From assembly GCA_007922195.1 (NCBI GenBank), contig ML681963.1, positions 59,282,008-59,346,007 on the forward strand: a stretch of 64,000 bases of DNA. The letters run 5' to 3'. Below, one piece after another: positions 11,646-24,590 of the stretch. Source of the DNA: Podocnemis expansa. Its lineage: Eukaryota > Chordata > Testudines > Podocnemididae. Made by a program: the position numbers and the translations under genes. Every line of letters begins with the position of its first letter. The first letter of the stretch is position 1. Below the pieces are notes generated by a model that saw nothing but the letters and a program-made list of their open reading frames with translations, was not told the origin of the DNA and did not search any database.

Positions 11646-12811
11646 TAAGACAAAAAGATTTCTCTGCAGCAAGAGTCAAGTTGGCATGGGGGAAGAGTAT
11701 TTAAAAAAAAAAAAAGCTTACTCATGGGAGCTGTCATGGAGCTAAATGGACTGTCAATGAATCTATAGACATACCGGTAGGTTGCCCTGATGGAGGGTAG
11801 TTCCTAATGTATTGGAGCAACACAGTCTTGTTCCAGAGGGTTAGCTGTATTAGTGTATTTCAGTAAAACAATTGAGTCCTGTGGCACCTTTAAAGACTAA
11901 CCAATTTATGTGTTACTCCAGTCTTCTTCTGTGTATGCACTTCACATATAACTCATACAGTTGAAAAATGTATTTATTTATGTTATGTTGTACTTTGGAA
12001 CTCCAAGTACATGGTATTAACAGAAGGAGAAGCTGCCCGGGTGAGTGAGGTGAAGAAAGTTTTTTGCTCCTCTTTCCTGTTTACAGACCAAATTTGACTC
12101 CAGTTGCACAATTTCATTGTTGCTGTGCCAGAAGACCAAGGTGGAAAGGTAATGACTTGAATGTTTAAAAGTAAAAATACTGATACAAGTAAAGAAGCGA
12201 AGGAGAATAAATATGGTGAAAAGATTAATGAGCTTTAACAAGGTGAATACCACTGCAGAAGACAAGAAGGAGGAGGAAAGACAGGTGCCTAAGATGAAGG
12301 GATGATAAGTGCAGAGCTGGGGGTCATAAAGTAAGATAGTACAGTGGTGGGTGGTGGGGGTGTGTTGGGTTTTTTTAAATATTTTAAGGTGGTTTGAGAG
12401 GATAATTGTAGGGGGTCTTGCTGACACAGTCTCACACTAATGGAGATTATCTGTCTGCTGTTTTTCAAGTTATACAGAATTCAGTATATGCTGCTATTTG
12501 CATGTTTAGCTTTTATACAATCAAACTGAGTGTTTTCCACCTATAGTATATGTAACCAGACTGAAACTCAGCCTTAGTCTAGTGTTTTAATGACCATGGA
12601 TTTATATTTATTACAGTAATGATTACCAGGTGATGAGTAAATCCAAGGTCTGGATTAAATGCATTTTGATGAACTGGTCTGTGATGGGGCAGAGGCCCAG
12701 CACTGGCTATGAGAGGGTTAAGGAAGGTCAATGGACTCAGTTGTCACTGTCTTGCTACACTCATAGCAGATATCAGGCATGGAGAGTGGAATTAAAAAGG
12801 AGAAAATTTCA
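11646..12811. other. No gene; PLE 3' fragment at about 11833-11920
   Basis: The only recognised piece is a degraded PLE end (AGTCCTGTGGCACC followed by AAAGACTAAC). The rest is unique-looking sequence with chance reading frames. Confidence 0.5.
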
Positions 12812-13451
12812 GAGCTTGTCTACACTACAAAATTAAGACAACTTAAGGTAAATCAACATATAGCCATTTCAGTAATTAAAGTGGTGGTTCACAGCCATGC
12901 TTGCTCCTTCTGTTGGCAATGTGCTTCCTACTCAAGAGCACTTCCCTCCACTGAAGTGGAGCATTGTGAAGCACTGACAGCTGGAGCCCAGCAGCCCTGG
13001 GTTGTCAGTGCAGGTTTGGAGGGAAAGGGTAGTTGTGAGCCCCACCTGGGGCTTTCAGCCAACGTGGAATGTAAATAACGCAGTGCCTACGTGAACACTG
13101 CATCACCCTAACTGCATTGACATAAGAGCTACATTTCTCAAGGTGATGAAATTATTATGTTAGTATAGAGGAAAACCGAGTTCATCAGAAACAACATTAT
13201 AGTATAGACCAGGGATCTCAAACTCAAATCACCATGAGGACTGCATGAGGACTAGTACGTTAGCCTGAGGGCTGCACCACTGAAACCTTTTCATACAACA
13301 ATATTGCAAATATTGGTAACAATAGTGTCATTGCGGGCCGCAGGAAATAGCTTTAGGGGTTGCATATTTGAGACCCCTGGTGTAGACACTGACAAAATTA
13401 GGTCAACATAAACCACCTTGAGTCAATCTAACTCTGCCATGTAGACTAGAC
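12812..13451. mobile_element. Probable MITE interrupted by a hAT MITE
   Basis: Ends resembling CTTGTCTACACT and its inverse (AGTCTACATGG read on the other strand) frame a non-coding 640-bp stretch, which contains the later hAT insertion at 13210-13379. The class is inferred from similarity of its ends to the Harbinger-like elements here. Confidence 0.5.
13210..13379. mobile_element. hAT-type MITE (170 bp) with 8-bp target duplication
   Basis: Ends CAGGGATCTCAAACTC and TTTGAGACCCCTG are inverted repeats. The flanks GTATAGAC (13202-13209) and GTGTAGAC (13380-13387) differ at one base. Sister copies are at 21476-21638 (truncated) and 26365-27308 (interrupted). Confidence 0.8.
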
Positions 13452-15158
13452 TTCTGCCTAACTCAGGCCTGACCAGAAAAGAATACAGACCTCTGCTTCT
13501 CTTGATGGGAGAGATGCCTTGTTGCAGCTCAAAGAGTGCATTAGTTTGCTGAACAAATAAGCCCCCTCTCAGAATGGAGGACAAAGTTTATTGGGACTGG
13601 TGGAAGCACAGGCTGTTTTGAGACATTTCTAGAGAGGTAGCCATGTTAGTCTGTGTACAGCAAACAAAAGCAGAGAGAGTCCTGTGGCACCGAGACTAAC
13701 AGAATTTTAGTTTTCATTGTTTTGAGACAGAATGCCATCTAAACTGAGTCATATGAACCTGTTTTTATTTGTGGTTTCTTGTTTGTTTCTTGATTTTACT
13801 CAGACTCTGAAAGGGGTAAGACTGAAACATGCCTGGACAGAGGAGCACAGCACCGCAGCCTTAGAACCCAAAGGATACCTACAGTTGGGTCTTGTGCATT
13901 AATGGGCCACAAGGGGATGCTATGCAGCAATCCTATCACAGGGCCTCAGGGAAGATAAACATTAATACCTACTATGCCATTAGGTTCAGACTACCACTGT
14001 CACTGAGTAAATAAGACTGAAGCACCTTATAACAATTGTTTATATTTATAAAAATATGAATGTATATATACAAGAATTGAAAGAGGATATTGCTCAGCCA
14101 GTATAAGGGAATATCTGCCATTGAATGACAATTTAATGTTCTGGAATGTGAATTTTAGAAAAAAATTGAATCTCAGATAGCCCTCTTAGTTAAAAGAACA
14201 GATCATACTCTTTCCATGCCAGGACAGTGCCTGTCTAGCAACAGAGCTTCAGCATAATTTCTAGCACAGGTGAAAATAAGCAAGTTTCCTAAAAATTAAT
14301 CAACTTTAGGTTCTAGCACTACATATCAAAATAATATTTTTCTTCCTCATTCCAATGATATTTAATTTTTTTTTCTCATTTTAGAATTTTGAACAAAAGT
14401 TTTGAAAGCCTGTAAGCCAGCCAGGCCTTCAGCACCATACCCAGAGACTGATCATTATCTTCTATCTGTCCACATCTGTCCATCCTGCATGCAATTCTTG
14501 GTTCTCCTGTGTTGGAAGATTAGCTGCCACTGTCCCAAGAGCTAATGGAATTTCAATGCCAAGGAATCAAAGAAACCAGCAGATTACCCAGACATTGATA
14601 TGGGGACACAGAGCTACCACACCTGTGAACCTATGCCTTCTGTTTCTGCCTACGTTTTTTATGTTGTGCTAGTCACCGTTTGCTCCACAGGGATCCTCTT
14701 CAGACTCAGAGGTGGAACTTGAACACACAGCTTCTTGCACAGAAGTCAAACTCTATCCTTTTGACAAGAGAATGTGGAGGAAAACTCCAAAAGAGTAACG
14801 TCATGGAGTACTCTTCCCCAACTCATAGGCCCTCCTGCTGGTCTTTCCATAGCCAGGACATTTGAATGCTTGGTAGTCCAGAAGTCCTTACTTGGACAAA
14901 CTCTCACTAGTCAATGAATTTGAATCTGCCTATCTGTATCACGATCTCCTCATTATTTGCCTCTCTATGAGTAAAATTAGCAATGTACGATCATTAAATT
15001 TGCAATTTTAAATTCGTAATGTTGGATCACTAACATAGAAATAGCTTGTTGAAAACATAGAGTCAACCACATGCAATATCAATCCAAAGTGATTTAAAAA
15101 AAAACTGTAAAAGAAAGAGATAAATATTTTTCTCCCTGAGACTGACCTGCTGAATTAC

Positions 15159-15196
<38 letters not shown>

Positions 15197-17534
15197 GGGA
15201 AGGAACCTAGACTCCTGTAGTTTTGCATTTCTTGCTGTTGGAGTGATCATGTCACTGAATCAGGTTAATTTTGGTGATAGTTAAATTTTGCTAGAAGCCA
15301 CAGCAGACTGAACAACAGATTGATTTTTTTCCCTGACTATAAGTTAAATGCACAAGGCTGCAACACCATTAAATCCTGCACCAGTGAAAGAAGCTCTGTT
15401 TTGACATTTTGTAAAATCTCTGAGCTAGATGAAAGATGACAGAGGATATGACTTTTTATGGCATACCATAGTGTTCTTACTTGGCACATTTTAGTAAAGA
15501 AAGGTATGTTTTAATTATTGGTTTTTCTTTCATCCAGTTAATTAATACCCAATTCAAATGATATTGTTTACCACTAGTGGGTCCTCTTATTGTGTAAAAC
15601 GTCTTCTGCATCAATTGCTACAATTGTTTTTAGTATAATAGAAGCCTATTAAATTATACTTGCAGCATATTTTAAATTAAGCTGTTGACATGATTGCTTG
15701 TTTTATTGCTACACATAGTAAAACAGTTTATCTTTGTCAGTGTATTGCATAACATTCAATAAATGTGTTAGAAAGTATAAATAACCCTATCAGATGTTTT
15801 CAGGATATTTCATTGTTAAATAAAAGCAGCAAAAACACCTCTATAAGTAAGTGCAAATCTTGTGATTTCAGCTATTACCAGCTGTTTTTTCTTTTTTTAC
15901 TCTAAACATTTAGGCAAGAACTGTCAGTTTTTTTCAGTGTTTTTTATTTAAAATATTTGTTTTAATATACCATGGTATATTAAACCAACTGAGTAAAGGA
16001 CATCTGACTGAAATTATGGTGTTTTCTCTGCAGTAAAGTCATCCAGACTAATCGTAATTGTGAGTTTATAACTGTGTTTAAACAGTCTTTAATGAAAATA
16101 TATATTTTTTAATTTTAATATGATATTTCAGAACGCAAGCCACTGAATTGTTTTGTGGCTTAAAGAAGTATTATAGTGAGCATGATAAACCTTCACTGTG
16201 ACACTGAGACAGTCAGTGGGGGCCTGATTTTCTGATGTACATTAAGACATACAGGTCTCATTGACTTCAATTGCAGTTCTCAGTGCTCAAAACTTCTGAA
16301 AATCAGGACCTGAATATGTCTTCACCTATTTACTCATATAAGAAGGAAGTCTGGTAGCTTTCACAAGACTGCACATTACATGCCACAGTGATACTGCTCT
16401 GGCACAACTGTGTTAGGCTGACAGACTACAAAGAGCCCATGTAAGGATTCCACATTCCTTTGAGTGCAATGGAGTAGTACATGACAGTGGCTGTCTCCAC
16501 AGAATATATATGCAGGATGTTTCCCAGTGAAATGAGGAAATGGCATGGGTGAGACCACTTGCCCACCCCAAATTTCTGTGTTTAGAGAACCTATTTGTTT
16601 TACATGAGTGCCTTTCATCATAAATGACAATGGTTCAAATGAGAGACAAGATGGGTGAGATCATATCTTTATTTTTAGTGAGAGAGACACGCTATTGGAC
16701 CACACAGAGCTCTTCTTCAGGCCAAATGACTCTTAGATAATAATGGGTCTGGTAACTGAAGAAAAGAAAGCCATCCATCCTACTTCATGGTGAAGAAGTT
16801 GCTGACAAGTATAATTGTCATTCTCAGCTATAGACCTGATGGGATAATGAAAGATATTTCTAAAAAGAGTTCTGAAAAATCCATTTACAATATTCACTAA
16901 ATAATAATGTTTTCCAAACTATCTTGGGAACTGTAACTAATCAAAGGAACTACAACTAATCACTGCAGTTTCCCTTTAAATCCAGTATATTATGTTTAAC
17001 TTTTATTTATACAAAATGAAAGCCTCCTGCTTTTGTGTCATTTAAGCCTCTTCATAGCTCTTCTGGTTTACCTGTTTATTCCTTCATAAGCACCAGCAAT
17101 GTCCAAGGAAGTTCAGAAATAATATTCCCTGGTCTACAATTTAAGGAAATTAGAGATATTTTTTATATTTGCTTTACATATCAACTAATTATGAAAGGCA
17201 TATTTACTGGACTTGAATAACCTCAGCAAGGAGCCAGTTCTGCAAAGGGCCAACCACCTCAACTTCCATTGACTTTAACGGAAACTGAGGGTGATTAATA
17301 CCATATAAAATTAGTCCCTATTAAGGTCATTTTTATTTTTAATTTGAAAAAAAAACCCAAACCTGTAGACACCACTGTATACATGTGCCAGAGATACAGT
17401 ATTAAAATTTCAGGCTGTTAAGGAAGTAATGGTGCTTTTTATGAGTTAGGTTACTATGTTTCGAATGTGAGAATGTCAGTATTGGCTTTTGTGTAATATA
17501 CTACAGAAGAGCATAACCATGACAGTATCTTATG
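13452..17534. other. GJA9 upstream region / probable intron; minor repeats only
   Basis: It holds a PLE end fragment (about 13630-13706), a dinucleotide repeat (15162-15193) and a fragment of a reptile interspersed repeat (about 16652-16738). I see no coding exon. If the acceptor at 17555 is used, much of this is the intron between a 5' untranslated exon and the GJA9 coding exon. A transcript would be needed to place that exon. Confidence 0.45.
15162..15193. repeat. (AG)n microsatellite
   Basis: About 16 uninterrupted AG units, visible directly. Confidence 0.95.
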
Positions 17535-17555
17535 TTTATCTTTCATGCCTCTTAG
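17535..17555 (+). promoter_or_regulatory. Splice acceptor before the GJA9 coding exon
   Basis: A pyrimidine-rich tract ends in CCTCTTAG, with AG at 17554-17555, 21 nt before the GJA9 ATG. Connexin genes typically have a non-coding first exon and an intronless coding exon, which fits. Use of this site is inferred, not shown. Confidence 0.65.
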
Positions 17556-17562
17556 TGCTAAG

Positions 17563-17574
17563 ATGGCAGAGTAA
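17563..17574 (+). promoter_or_regulatory. Three-codon upstream ORF before GJA9
   Basis: ATG GCA GAG TAA (Met-Ala-Glu-stop) ends two nucleotides before the GJA9 start. Both ATGs have a purine at -3 and G at +4, so the upstream one should be recognised well. Such a minimal upstream ORF could lower GJA9 translation or force reinitiation. Confidence 0.6.
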
Positions 17575-17576
17575 CC

Positions 17577-19139
17577 ATGGGAGACTGGAATTTTCTTGGA
17601 GGCATCTTGGAGGAGGTTCACATTCATTCCACTATTATTGGAAAAGTTTGGTTAACTATCCTATTCATATTTCGAATGCTTGTCCTAGGAGTGGCAGCTG
17701 AAGATGTGTGGAATGATGAGCAATCAGAATTCATATGCAATACAGAGCAACCTGGCTGCAGAAATGTTTGCTATGACCAGGCCTTTCCTATCTCTCTTAT
17801 AAGATATTGGGTCTTGCAGGTTCTATTTGTATCTTCACCTTCCTTGGTGTATATGGGTCATGCTTTATACCGACTAAGAGCCTTAGAAAAAGAGAGACAA
17901 AAGAAGAAGGGACAAGTAAGAATGGAACTTGAAGGAGTTGAGCTAGAACTGACTGAAGATCGGAAGAGACTGGAGAGAGAACTCCGGCAATTGGAGCAAA
18001 AAAAGCTAAATAAAGCACCTCTGAGAGGCTCATTGCTTTGCACTTATGTGATGCATATTTTTACTAGATCTGTAGTCGAAGTTGCATTTATGATTGGCCA
18101 ATATCTTCTTTATGGTTTTCAGCTCAAGCCTCTTTATAAATGCCAGAGAGAGCCATGTCCAAACATAGTTGACTGTTTTATATCAAGACCAACTGAAAAG
18201 ACTGTATTCATATTATTTATGCAGTCAATAGCAATTGTATCATTGTTTTTAAATGTCTTAGAAATTGTCCATCTAGGGGTCAAAAAAATTAAAAAGGGAC
18301 TTTGTGGTCCTGATAAAAACAAGGATGATTTTGATGATTTCTATGTAAGTAAATCCAAGAAAAACTCTGTAATACCCCACTCATGTATGGGAACATCTGC
18401 AAATCCACAAAAAACTCTCCCTTCTGCACCTAGTAGTTATACCATGTTAATGGAAAAACAAACTGACACTGTAGTCCATAATGTTCTAAATTCATCCTCT
18501 GCATTCCAGTCTGTTCAAAACTATCATATTGACAATAGCAATGATCATGTCCATGATGAACAGGAAAGTAAATTGCCAGAGGAGATGCAAACTACTAATA
18601 CTTTGGATCATCATCCTCAGAATACCGGCTCAAATAATAATGAAAGTTTAAGCAAAGTATTTGGGACAGAAATTAATGGTAGTCAACAACATGATGAAAA
18701 GAAACATTTCGTCAGTGGCATGCATTCTAGTTTAGTTGCTGCACCAGGTCTGTGCTTCGGGAGCCTGCCACCAGAAAATTCATTGCAACCTGATATGACT
18801 TCCTCTATTTCAATTAACTGTGTTCGAAAGCTACGTGCAGTCAGTTCCCCAGGAAATTTCTCTACAGTAGTTGAGAGTGAAAGGTCTCCAACAGATCCTC
18901 CTTCTGTGGTCAGCAAGCGAGGACAACAGAGCTTCAATGGCAGCAGAACCCAGGAACTATGCAAGACTGACATAAGAAAAATCAGCAGACCAGATACTCC
19001 TGAATCTCTAAGTGAGCTGAGCACAGAATCCAAACAGAGCAGAAATTGTGAGAGTCCTCAGGCTTTCTCTCCTGCTCGGCGAATGTCATTGGCAAGCAAT
19101 GCCAGCAGCAGGCGTGCTCCCACTGATCTTCAGATCTAA
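17577..19139 (+). CDS. GJA9: Connexin, gap junction alpha-9 protein
   Basis: 520 codons, intact, in one exon. Six connexin subunits form a hemichannel in the plasma membrane, and two hemichannels dock between cells to pass ions and small molecules. The sequence shows a short cytoplasmic N terminus (MGDWNFLGG), four hydrophobic segments (about residues 21-41, 76-96, 153-180 and 206-228) and a charged cytoplasmic loop rich in Lys/Glu (101-148). The first extracellular loop has cysteines 54, 61 and 65 (CX6CX3C); the second has 189, 194 and 200 (CX4CX5C), followed by SRPTEKT. A long Ser/Asn-rich tail ends in PTDLQI. The tail end and the length (human GJA9 is about 515 residues) point to GJA9 rather than GJA10. 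The start has a strong context (ACCATGG). It is the only clearly functional gene in the window. The neighbour expected from human synteny, MYCBP, is not seen downstream. Confidence 0.95.
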   Translation: MGDWNFLGGILEEVHIHSTIIGKVWLTILFIFRMLVLGVAAEDVWNDEQSEFICNTEQPGCRNVCYDQAFPISLIRYWVLQVLFVSSPSLVYMGHALYRLRALEKERQKKKGQVRMELEGVELELTEDRKRLERELRQLEQKKLNKAPLRGSLLCTYVMHIFTRSVVEVAFMIGQYLLYGFQLKPLYKCQREPCPNIVDCFISRPTEKTVFILFMQSIAIVSLFLNVLEIVHLGVKKIKKGLCGPDKNKDDFDDFYVSKSKKNSVIPHSCMGTSANPQKTLPSAPSSYTMLMEKQTDTVVHNVLNSSSAFQSVQNYHIDNSNDHVHDEQESKLPEEMQTTNTLDHHPQNTGSNNNESLSKVFGTEINGSQQHDEKKHFVSGMHSSLVAAPGLCFGSLPPENSLQPDMTSSISINCVRKLRAVSSPGNFSTVVESERSPTDPPSVVSKRGQQSFNGSRTQELCKTDIRKISRPDTPESLSELSTESKQSRNCESPQAFSPARRMSLASNASSRRAPTDLQI

Positions 19140-20445
19140 GTGTTTTTTCCCTTACCTGTATGTTTCATGCATGAGCACTGAGGAAAAATAGAGGCATTAT
19201 TGGACATTGTAGCATGAAAAACAGTTATCTGTAATTGTAGTTAAATTAAGTAACTTTCACCCGCTCTTTTGCTGAGGTAATGTGATGAACTGTATGCTCT
19301 TGTGCAGCAGTTAACAATTCTTGAAAAGAGAAGTTGATTCCACTTTCTCTGAATAAAAAGATGACTTAAAATCTAATAAATTTGATATACCCATTATCTT
19401 TCCTAGGCCAAAAATAAACATAAAGGTTAAAATGGAGGAGAGGGGGAGTGGGCAGGAAATGGAGAGGTCACTTTTCTTTTAGCATTAACCATGTTGCACC
19501 TGTTGAAGTATTGACTATTTTTGTGTATGTTGTTAATCTACTTTAGGGGTTTTTTTATGTCTATCATTTTTGCATCTGAGTTAAATACATAGTTGTATAT
19601 TATTGTTTTTACACTGCTAAATGACTATTTTATTGTACATAGCATGTGCAGTACATCTGAGCTAAAAATCTTGTAATCTTAATTTTTGTATTTTCTAACT
19701 TTTAAAATTTTACTTGGGCATACTTAAATTTGCAGTAATGCATAGGTTTTGCATTGAATTTCCTAATTTTTGAAAGAAAAAATGCTTATTCTTGATGCAC
19801 TCCTTTTGCACTGTATAATAATACATAAGTAGCAATAATGTTTAAATGTTCCTAGTGAGGCTTTGACATTCTTATCTCAGTTCACTGATTTGTGCAAAAG
19901 TCCATCGAAGAGGTTAAATCTTGCTACTGCTGTTTGGACACAATTTTCTGCAAGGGTGGGTCAGATAGTAATCACTGCACACAGTATCTTTACAGTGACA
20001 AAGCAAACATGAAATTTAGCTAAAAATAAAACTCATGAATTTGCAGAATATGGAAGAATGCGGCAGAAATTGTGGAAAGACCCTGCAACTGCAGGTTTAT
20101 GTTATTTTCACATCAAGGATTTTGTTCTATTCTTGTTAATGATGATTGATGATCCCTAGACCTTATATAGCACTCTTCATTAGTATAGTGCAAAGCACTT
20201 ACAAAGGTGATAATTATAATTAACTCCAGTTTACAGATGGAGAAACGGAGGCAAGTCATTTTTTTTTGTGAGGTGAGACTGCATAATTCTTTGATGCCCC
20301 TGTATGAAGCTCTCCAGCTGAAAACTACTCCCCATCGTGGTGGAGATGTTTCAGTCACATATAACGTCATTATTCACTCAAATCTTTATTCAAAGCTAGT
20401 AAGCACTATTTACATCTCAAGTGTCACAATTCATCTATTTGTGTG
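19140..20445 (+). other. GJA9 3' untranslated region and downstream sequence
   Basis: AT-rich sequence with several AATAAA words, e.g. 20025-20030, that could end the transcript; which is used cannot be told. An old SINE-like fragment lies at about 20140-20260. Confidence 0.5.
20140..20260 (+). repeat. Ancient SINE/LINE2-like fragment
   Basis: Words such as CAAAGCACTTACAAAGGTG and CAGATGGAGAAACGGAGGCA resemble the conserved end shared by MIR and LINE2 families. Heavily diverged. Confidence 0.5.
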
Positions 20446-21216
20446 TGTAACACCCACATGGCCAGATTGAGGCTGCCTTGCAGGCAACTCTGACCAGAGA
20501 AAGGGTGTGCACGGGAACACAGCAAGGAGAGCCCCTTCACCCTAGGGACACCTGTTCCAAACCCCCAGAGTGACCACACACGCACACTGGGATAGCGCAG
20601 GGATTATGGGAATGGGGAAGGTTTATTTACAGAGGTGCAAAGGGGAAACCAACAGGGGAGATGGGGCAGCAGTAACGCAGAGTAACAGCTAACACGGGGC
20701 CCTGCAAGGCCCAACAATGGAGCAGGCTGGAGGCAGACGTGAGCTCTGCTTCTGCACCATGAGTTCAGGAGTCCCAGCACATTTCCAGTCCAGAGTTCAG
20801 TCCAGCAACTTCTAGTCTTCGGCGCCAGCACTTTCCCAGCAAAAGAAAACCATCTGATGCCTCTTCTGCCGCTCTCTACGAACCCAGAGCGGCCTCCTCC
20901 CCACTTAACTAACTACAACCTCCCCCCTGAGTTCCAGGTGCTGTACTCATGGCCCCACAGCTCTAGATGGCCAGTCACTGGATGCTGCTCTGTCCTTGGG
21001 TGACTATCCCTAGCACAGTGCCCTTCTGTGGGTGCTAGCCTGGCATCCCAGGTCAGCCACTCTGTCTTCCCTGGCTTCAGGCAGGGCATCTCCCTCTGCT
21101 TCCTTCCCCAGGGCCTCCAACTGCAGCCCCAGCCCCCCTCCTCAGCTCCACAAACCCTCTCCCACAGGGCAAAGATTGAAAGGAACCACGGTCCTTAAAA
21201 TCCCAGGGGTGTTACA
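20446..21216 (-). mobile_element. Solo LTR (771 bp) with 4-bp target duplication
   Basis: It begins TGTAACACCC and ends GGGTGTTACA, perfect short inverted repeats of TG...CA type, flanked by TGTG (20442-20445) and TGTG (21217-21220). A polyadenylation signal reads on the minus strand near 20620 (TTTATTTA on +), so the LTR is probably antisense. No internal retroviral sequence adjoins, hence solo. Confidence 0.75.
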
Positions 21217-21475
21217 TGTGTTAACTTGGAATTGCATTTTTACAGTGGTGGAAAGCAGTCTATTTAAGTTTTGTAAATAAAAATAAATGGCTTATATTAA
21301 GAAAAAAAATCACCTACATAAAACCAAGTTGGAGGTCTGATTCAAAGCATTTTGAAATCAATGAACGCTTTTCCATTGATCTCAACAGGCTTTGGATCAA
21401 GCCTTTAAAATTACAGAAACATACAGCTAGAAGGGACCTTGAAAGGGTATCTAGACCAGGTAAACCATCCTAGAC

Positions 21476-21638
21476 CAGGGGTGTCAAACTCAAATCACCA
21501 CGAGGGCATCATGAGGACTGGTATGTTAGCCGGAGGGCTGCATCACTGAAATCTTTTCATATGATGATATTGCAAATATTGGTAATGATAATGTCATTAT
21601 GGACCACAGTAAATAGCTTTAGGGGCTGTGTGTTTGAG
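21476..21638. mobile_element. hAT MITE, 3' end lost at a PLE junction
   Basis: It starts CAGGGGTGTCAAACTC and aligns with 13210-13379 to near its end (TGTGTTTGAG), where PLE sequence begins. The terminal ACCCCTG and right flank are missing. Confidence 0.7.
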
Positions 21639-21639
21639 C

Positions 21640-21976
21640 AAAATAAACAAGCAGTCGTGTGGCACTTTAAGACTAACAGATTTATTTTTCACATGAGCTT
21701 TCATGGGAGAAAATCCCACTTCGTCAGATGCTTCGAAGATGGGTGAACTTACAGAAGGGAATGAAAATAAATGCAAGGGGGTGTAAAACATAGGATCAGC
21801 TCATACAGTAACAGCAAATCAGAGCAGTTGTTAGGTTCAAACCCTGGGATGCCTGAAGTCAAATTACCTTTTGTAATGGGAAAAGAACACATAGTCTCGA
21901 TTAAGTCCTGCTTTCACAGAATTTAGCTTGCATATTAATTCAAGTTCAGCTGTTTCTCTTTGAAGTCTTGATTGCC
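21640..21976 (-). mobile_element. PLE 3' fragment
   Basis: The antisense PLE tail runs from the terminal GTCGTGTGGCAC to the end of the endonuclease ORF region (TTGAAGTCTTGA). It matches 29875-30210 and the reverse of 2690-3300. Confidence 0.75.
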
Positions 21977-22589
21977 AGCTGTGACCTGGACTGTCCTTGG
22001 CAGATGTTTGTGCCACCTGGTCTTCGGTGCCTCCAATGATGGGGATTCCCCAGTCTCCTTATTCCAGAATCTAACTGTCCTTCTAGTTAGAAAGGGTTTT
22101 TTTCTTAATATCTAATCTAAGTCTCCCTTGCTGCATTTTAACCACATCACTTCTTGTCCTACCGTCAGTAGACAGAGCATAATAGATCATAGTCCTCGTT
22201 CGAACAGCCTTTGATGATTTTTAAGACTGTTAACAGGTTCCTCCTCAGTTTTCTTTCCTCAAGAGTTGACATGCTCAGTTTTTTAACTTGTTCCTTACAT
22301 GTCAAGTTTTTAAATTTTTTATAATTTTTGGTGTTCTCTGAACTCTCTTTAGTTTGCCCACATCTTTTCTAAAGCATGGTGTCCAGAACTGGGTACAGAT
22401 CTCCAACTGAGGCCTCAGAGTGAGTACAGCAGAACAATTACCTTCTATGTCTTGCAGATGACACCACTGTAATAAACCACAGAATGATATTTATTAGCCT
22501 TTTGTCACAATTACATCACATGGATGACTTGTGATCCATTATAACCCCCAGATCATTTTCAGCAGTATTACCATCTATCTAAAAAGACC

Positions 22590-22770
22590 CCAAAGAGTCC
22601 TCTGGCACTTTTAAAGAGTAACAATTTATTTATCACATTGATTTATCTTCATCAGATGCGGGATTATACCCACTAAAACTCATGTGATAAATACATTTTT
22701 TAGTCTTTAAAGCATAAGAGAACTCCTTGTTATGCTTTGCTGAAATATACTAACATGGCTAACCCCCTGG
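22590..22770. mobile_element. PLE foldback (two tails head to head)
   Basis: A PLE tail in one orientation is followed within about 40 bp by the same tail inverted, ending in CTAACATGGCTA. Same arrangement as 28908-29080 and 33751-33964. Confidence 0.65.
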
Positions 22771-24590
22771 AATGTGTCACCATCTGCCTAGCTATTGCCT
22801 GTTTTCTAATTTTGCATTTGAGTTTGCCTTCCTAAATGAAGAAATCTTCATTTGTCTTTATTGAATTTTATCTTTTTGAATTCAGAGCAGTTCTGCAATT
22901 TGTCAAAGTCTTTTAGAATTCTAATCTGGTCCTCCTAAGTTCTTGCAACTCTTCTTAGCTTCATGTCAAGCACAAATTTTATAAATCTATTCTCCACTTC
23001 ATTATCGCCAAGTAATTAATTAAAATATTGAGTAATACTGGACCCAGGACTGACCCCCCAGCAGGACCTCATTAGATATGCCTTCTCAGTTTGGCAGCGA
23101 ACTATTGTTAAATACTTTTGGAGTATGGACTTTAGTCAGTTGTGTATGCACTTTATAATAATCCATCTTAGCTGTTCCTTATAAACGTATTATCTTCTAG
23201 GTGCTTATAAATTGATTGTTTAATAATTTGTGCAAATATCTTTCCAGGTATCAAAAGCAGGCTGACTGGTCTATAATTTTCTGGGTCCTCTTTATGTCCC
23301 CTTTTTAAAGACATTTGCCCTTCTTCAGTCCTGTGGTATCTCACCCATCCTCCATGAGTTTGAAGATAATTGCTAATAGGTCTGAGATTTCTTCAGCTAG
23401 TTCTTAAAGAATTCTAGGATGAATTTCGTCAGGCTTTGCTTACTGGAATATACTTAATGTATCTAGATTTTCTTTAACCCGTTCTTTCCCTGTTTTGACT
23501 TGCCTTCCTTCCCCCTTGTTAATATAAACTGTGTTGAGCAGATGGTCACCATCAACTTTTTCAGTGAAAACTGAAGCAACATAGGCATTAACACCTCAGC
23601 CTGCTTGATGTCATCAATTATTAACTCTCCTTCCCCACAAAATAGAAATCCTACACTTTTTTCATCTTTCTTTTACTCATAATGTATGTAAAGAACCTCC
23701 TCATATTGCCTTTTATGTTCCTTGCTAGGTGTAACTCATTCTGTGACTTTGCGGTTCTGATTTTGTTCTCTACATGGATGTTCTACTCTTTTGTAATCTC
23801 TGGCCTACTTTCTGTAAGATTCCTTTTTGATTTTCAGGTAATTAAAGAACTGTTGATGGAGTCGTAACAGCTTCTTACTATTCTTCCCATCTTTTCTTCA
23901 CACTAGGATAGTTTGCAATTGTGCCTTTAATACTGTCTCCTTGAGAAACTGCCAACTCCCCTGAACTCCATTATCCCATTGGATCTTACCTACCAATTTT
24001 CTGAGTTTGTTAAATCTGCTTTTCTGAAGTCCTATTCCCTTCCTTTCACTCCTTTCTTTCCTCAGAATCATTAAATCTATCATTTCATGATCAGTTTCAC
24101 CCAAATTGCCGTCCACCTTGAGATTCACAACCAGTTCCTCCCTGTTCATCACTCATGTTTGAAATGGTTGTCCCACAGGTTACTTCCTCCGATTTCTGAA
24201 ACAAAAGGTTGACCACAATACATTCTAAGAATTTACTGGCAGTGCTGTGTTTTGCTGTTTTACCTTTCTAGCAGATGTCTGGGTAAAATTCCCATTACTA
24301 CCAGGTCTTGGGTTTCAGATATTCCTGTTATTTGTTCTAGAAATGCCTTCCCCACCGCCTTCTTTATTTTGTACCCTATGATCGTCCTCTGCCATGATGT
24401 CATACTTTTCCCCCATCCCTTTTATTTTTACCCAAAGACTTTCAGTGGTTCTGTCATCTTGATGTGTAGTGTGACATCACCCCCTTTTTTTATCCTGCAT
24501 ATCAAGCATGAGCAGTTCCCCACCATACCATATCATTATTCCAGACATGAGACTTATCCCACCAACCTCTGTGACACAAATTAAATAATT

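Larger units (their letters stand above)
21413..24590 (-). mobile_element. Old CR1 LINE, antisense, with nested insertions
   Basis: The minus-strand tail near 21413-21470 matches the CR1 3' region (words like GGTCCCTTCTAGCTG when reversed). Further along, minus-strand translation of about 22.8-23.1 kb gives decayed CR1 RT blocks: a match to the FADDTKLGG region near 22.98 kb and one to the SGVPQGSVLGP region near 23.05 kb, both with stops and substitutions. Nested inside are a truncated hAT MITE (21476-21638), a PLE fragment (21640-21976) and a PLE foldback (22590-22770). The 5' limit is approximate. Confidence 0.75.

Noticed and set aside
14380..14870. Possible exon after TTTTAG at about 14384
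   Set aside because: Frames after the site contain stops within short distances, and no similarity to connexin or expected neighbours was recognised.
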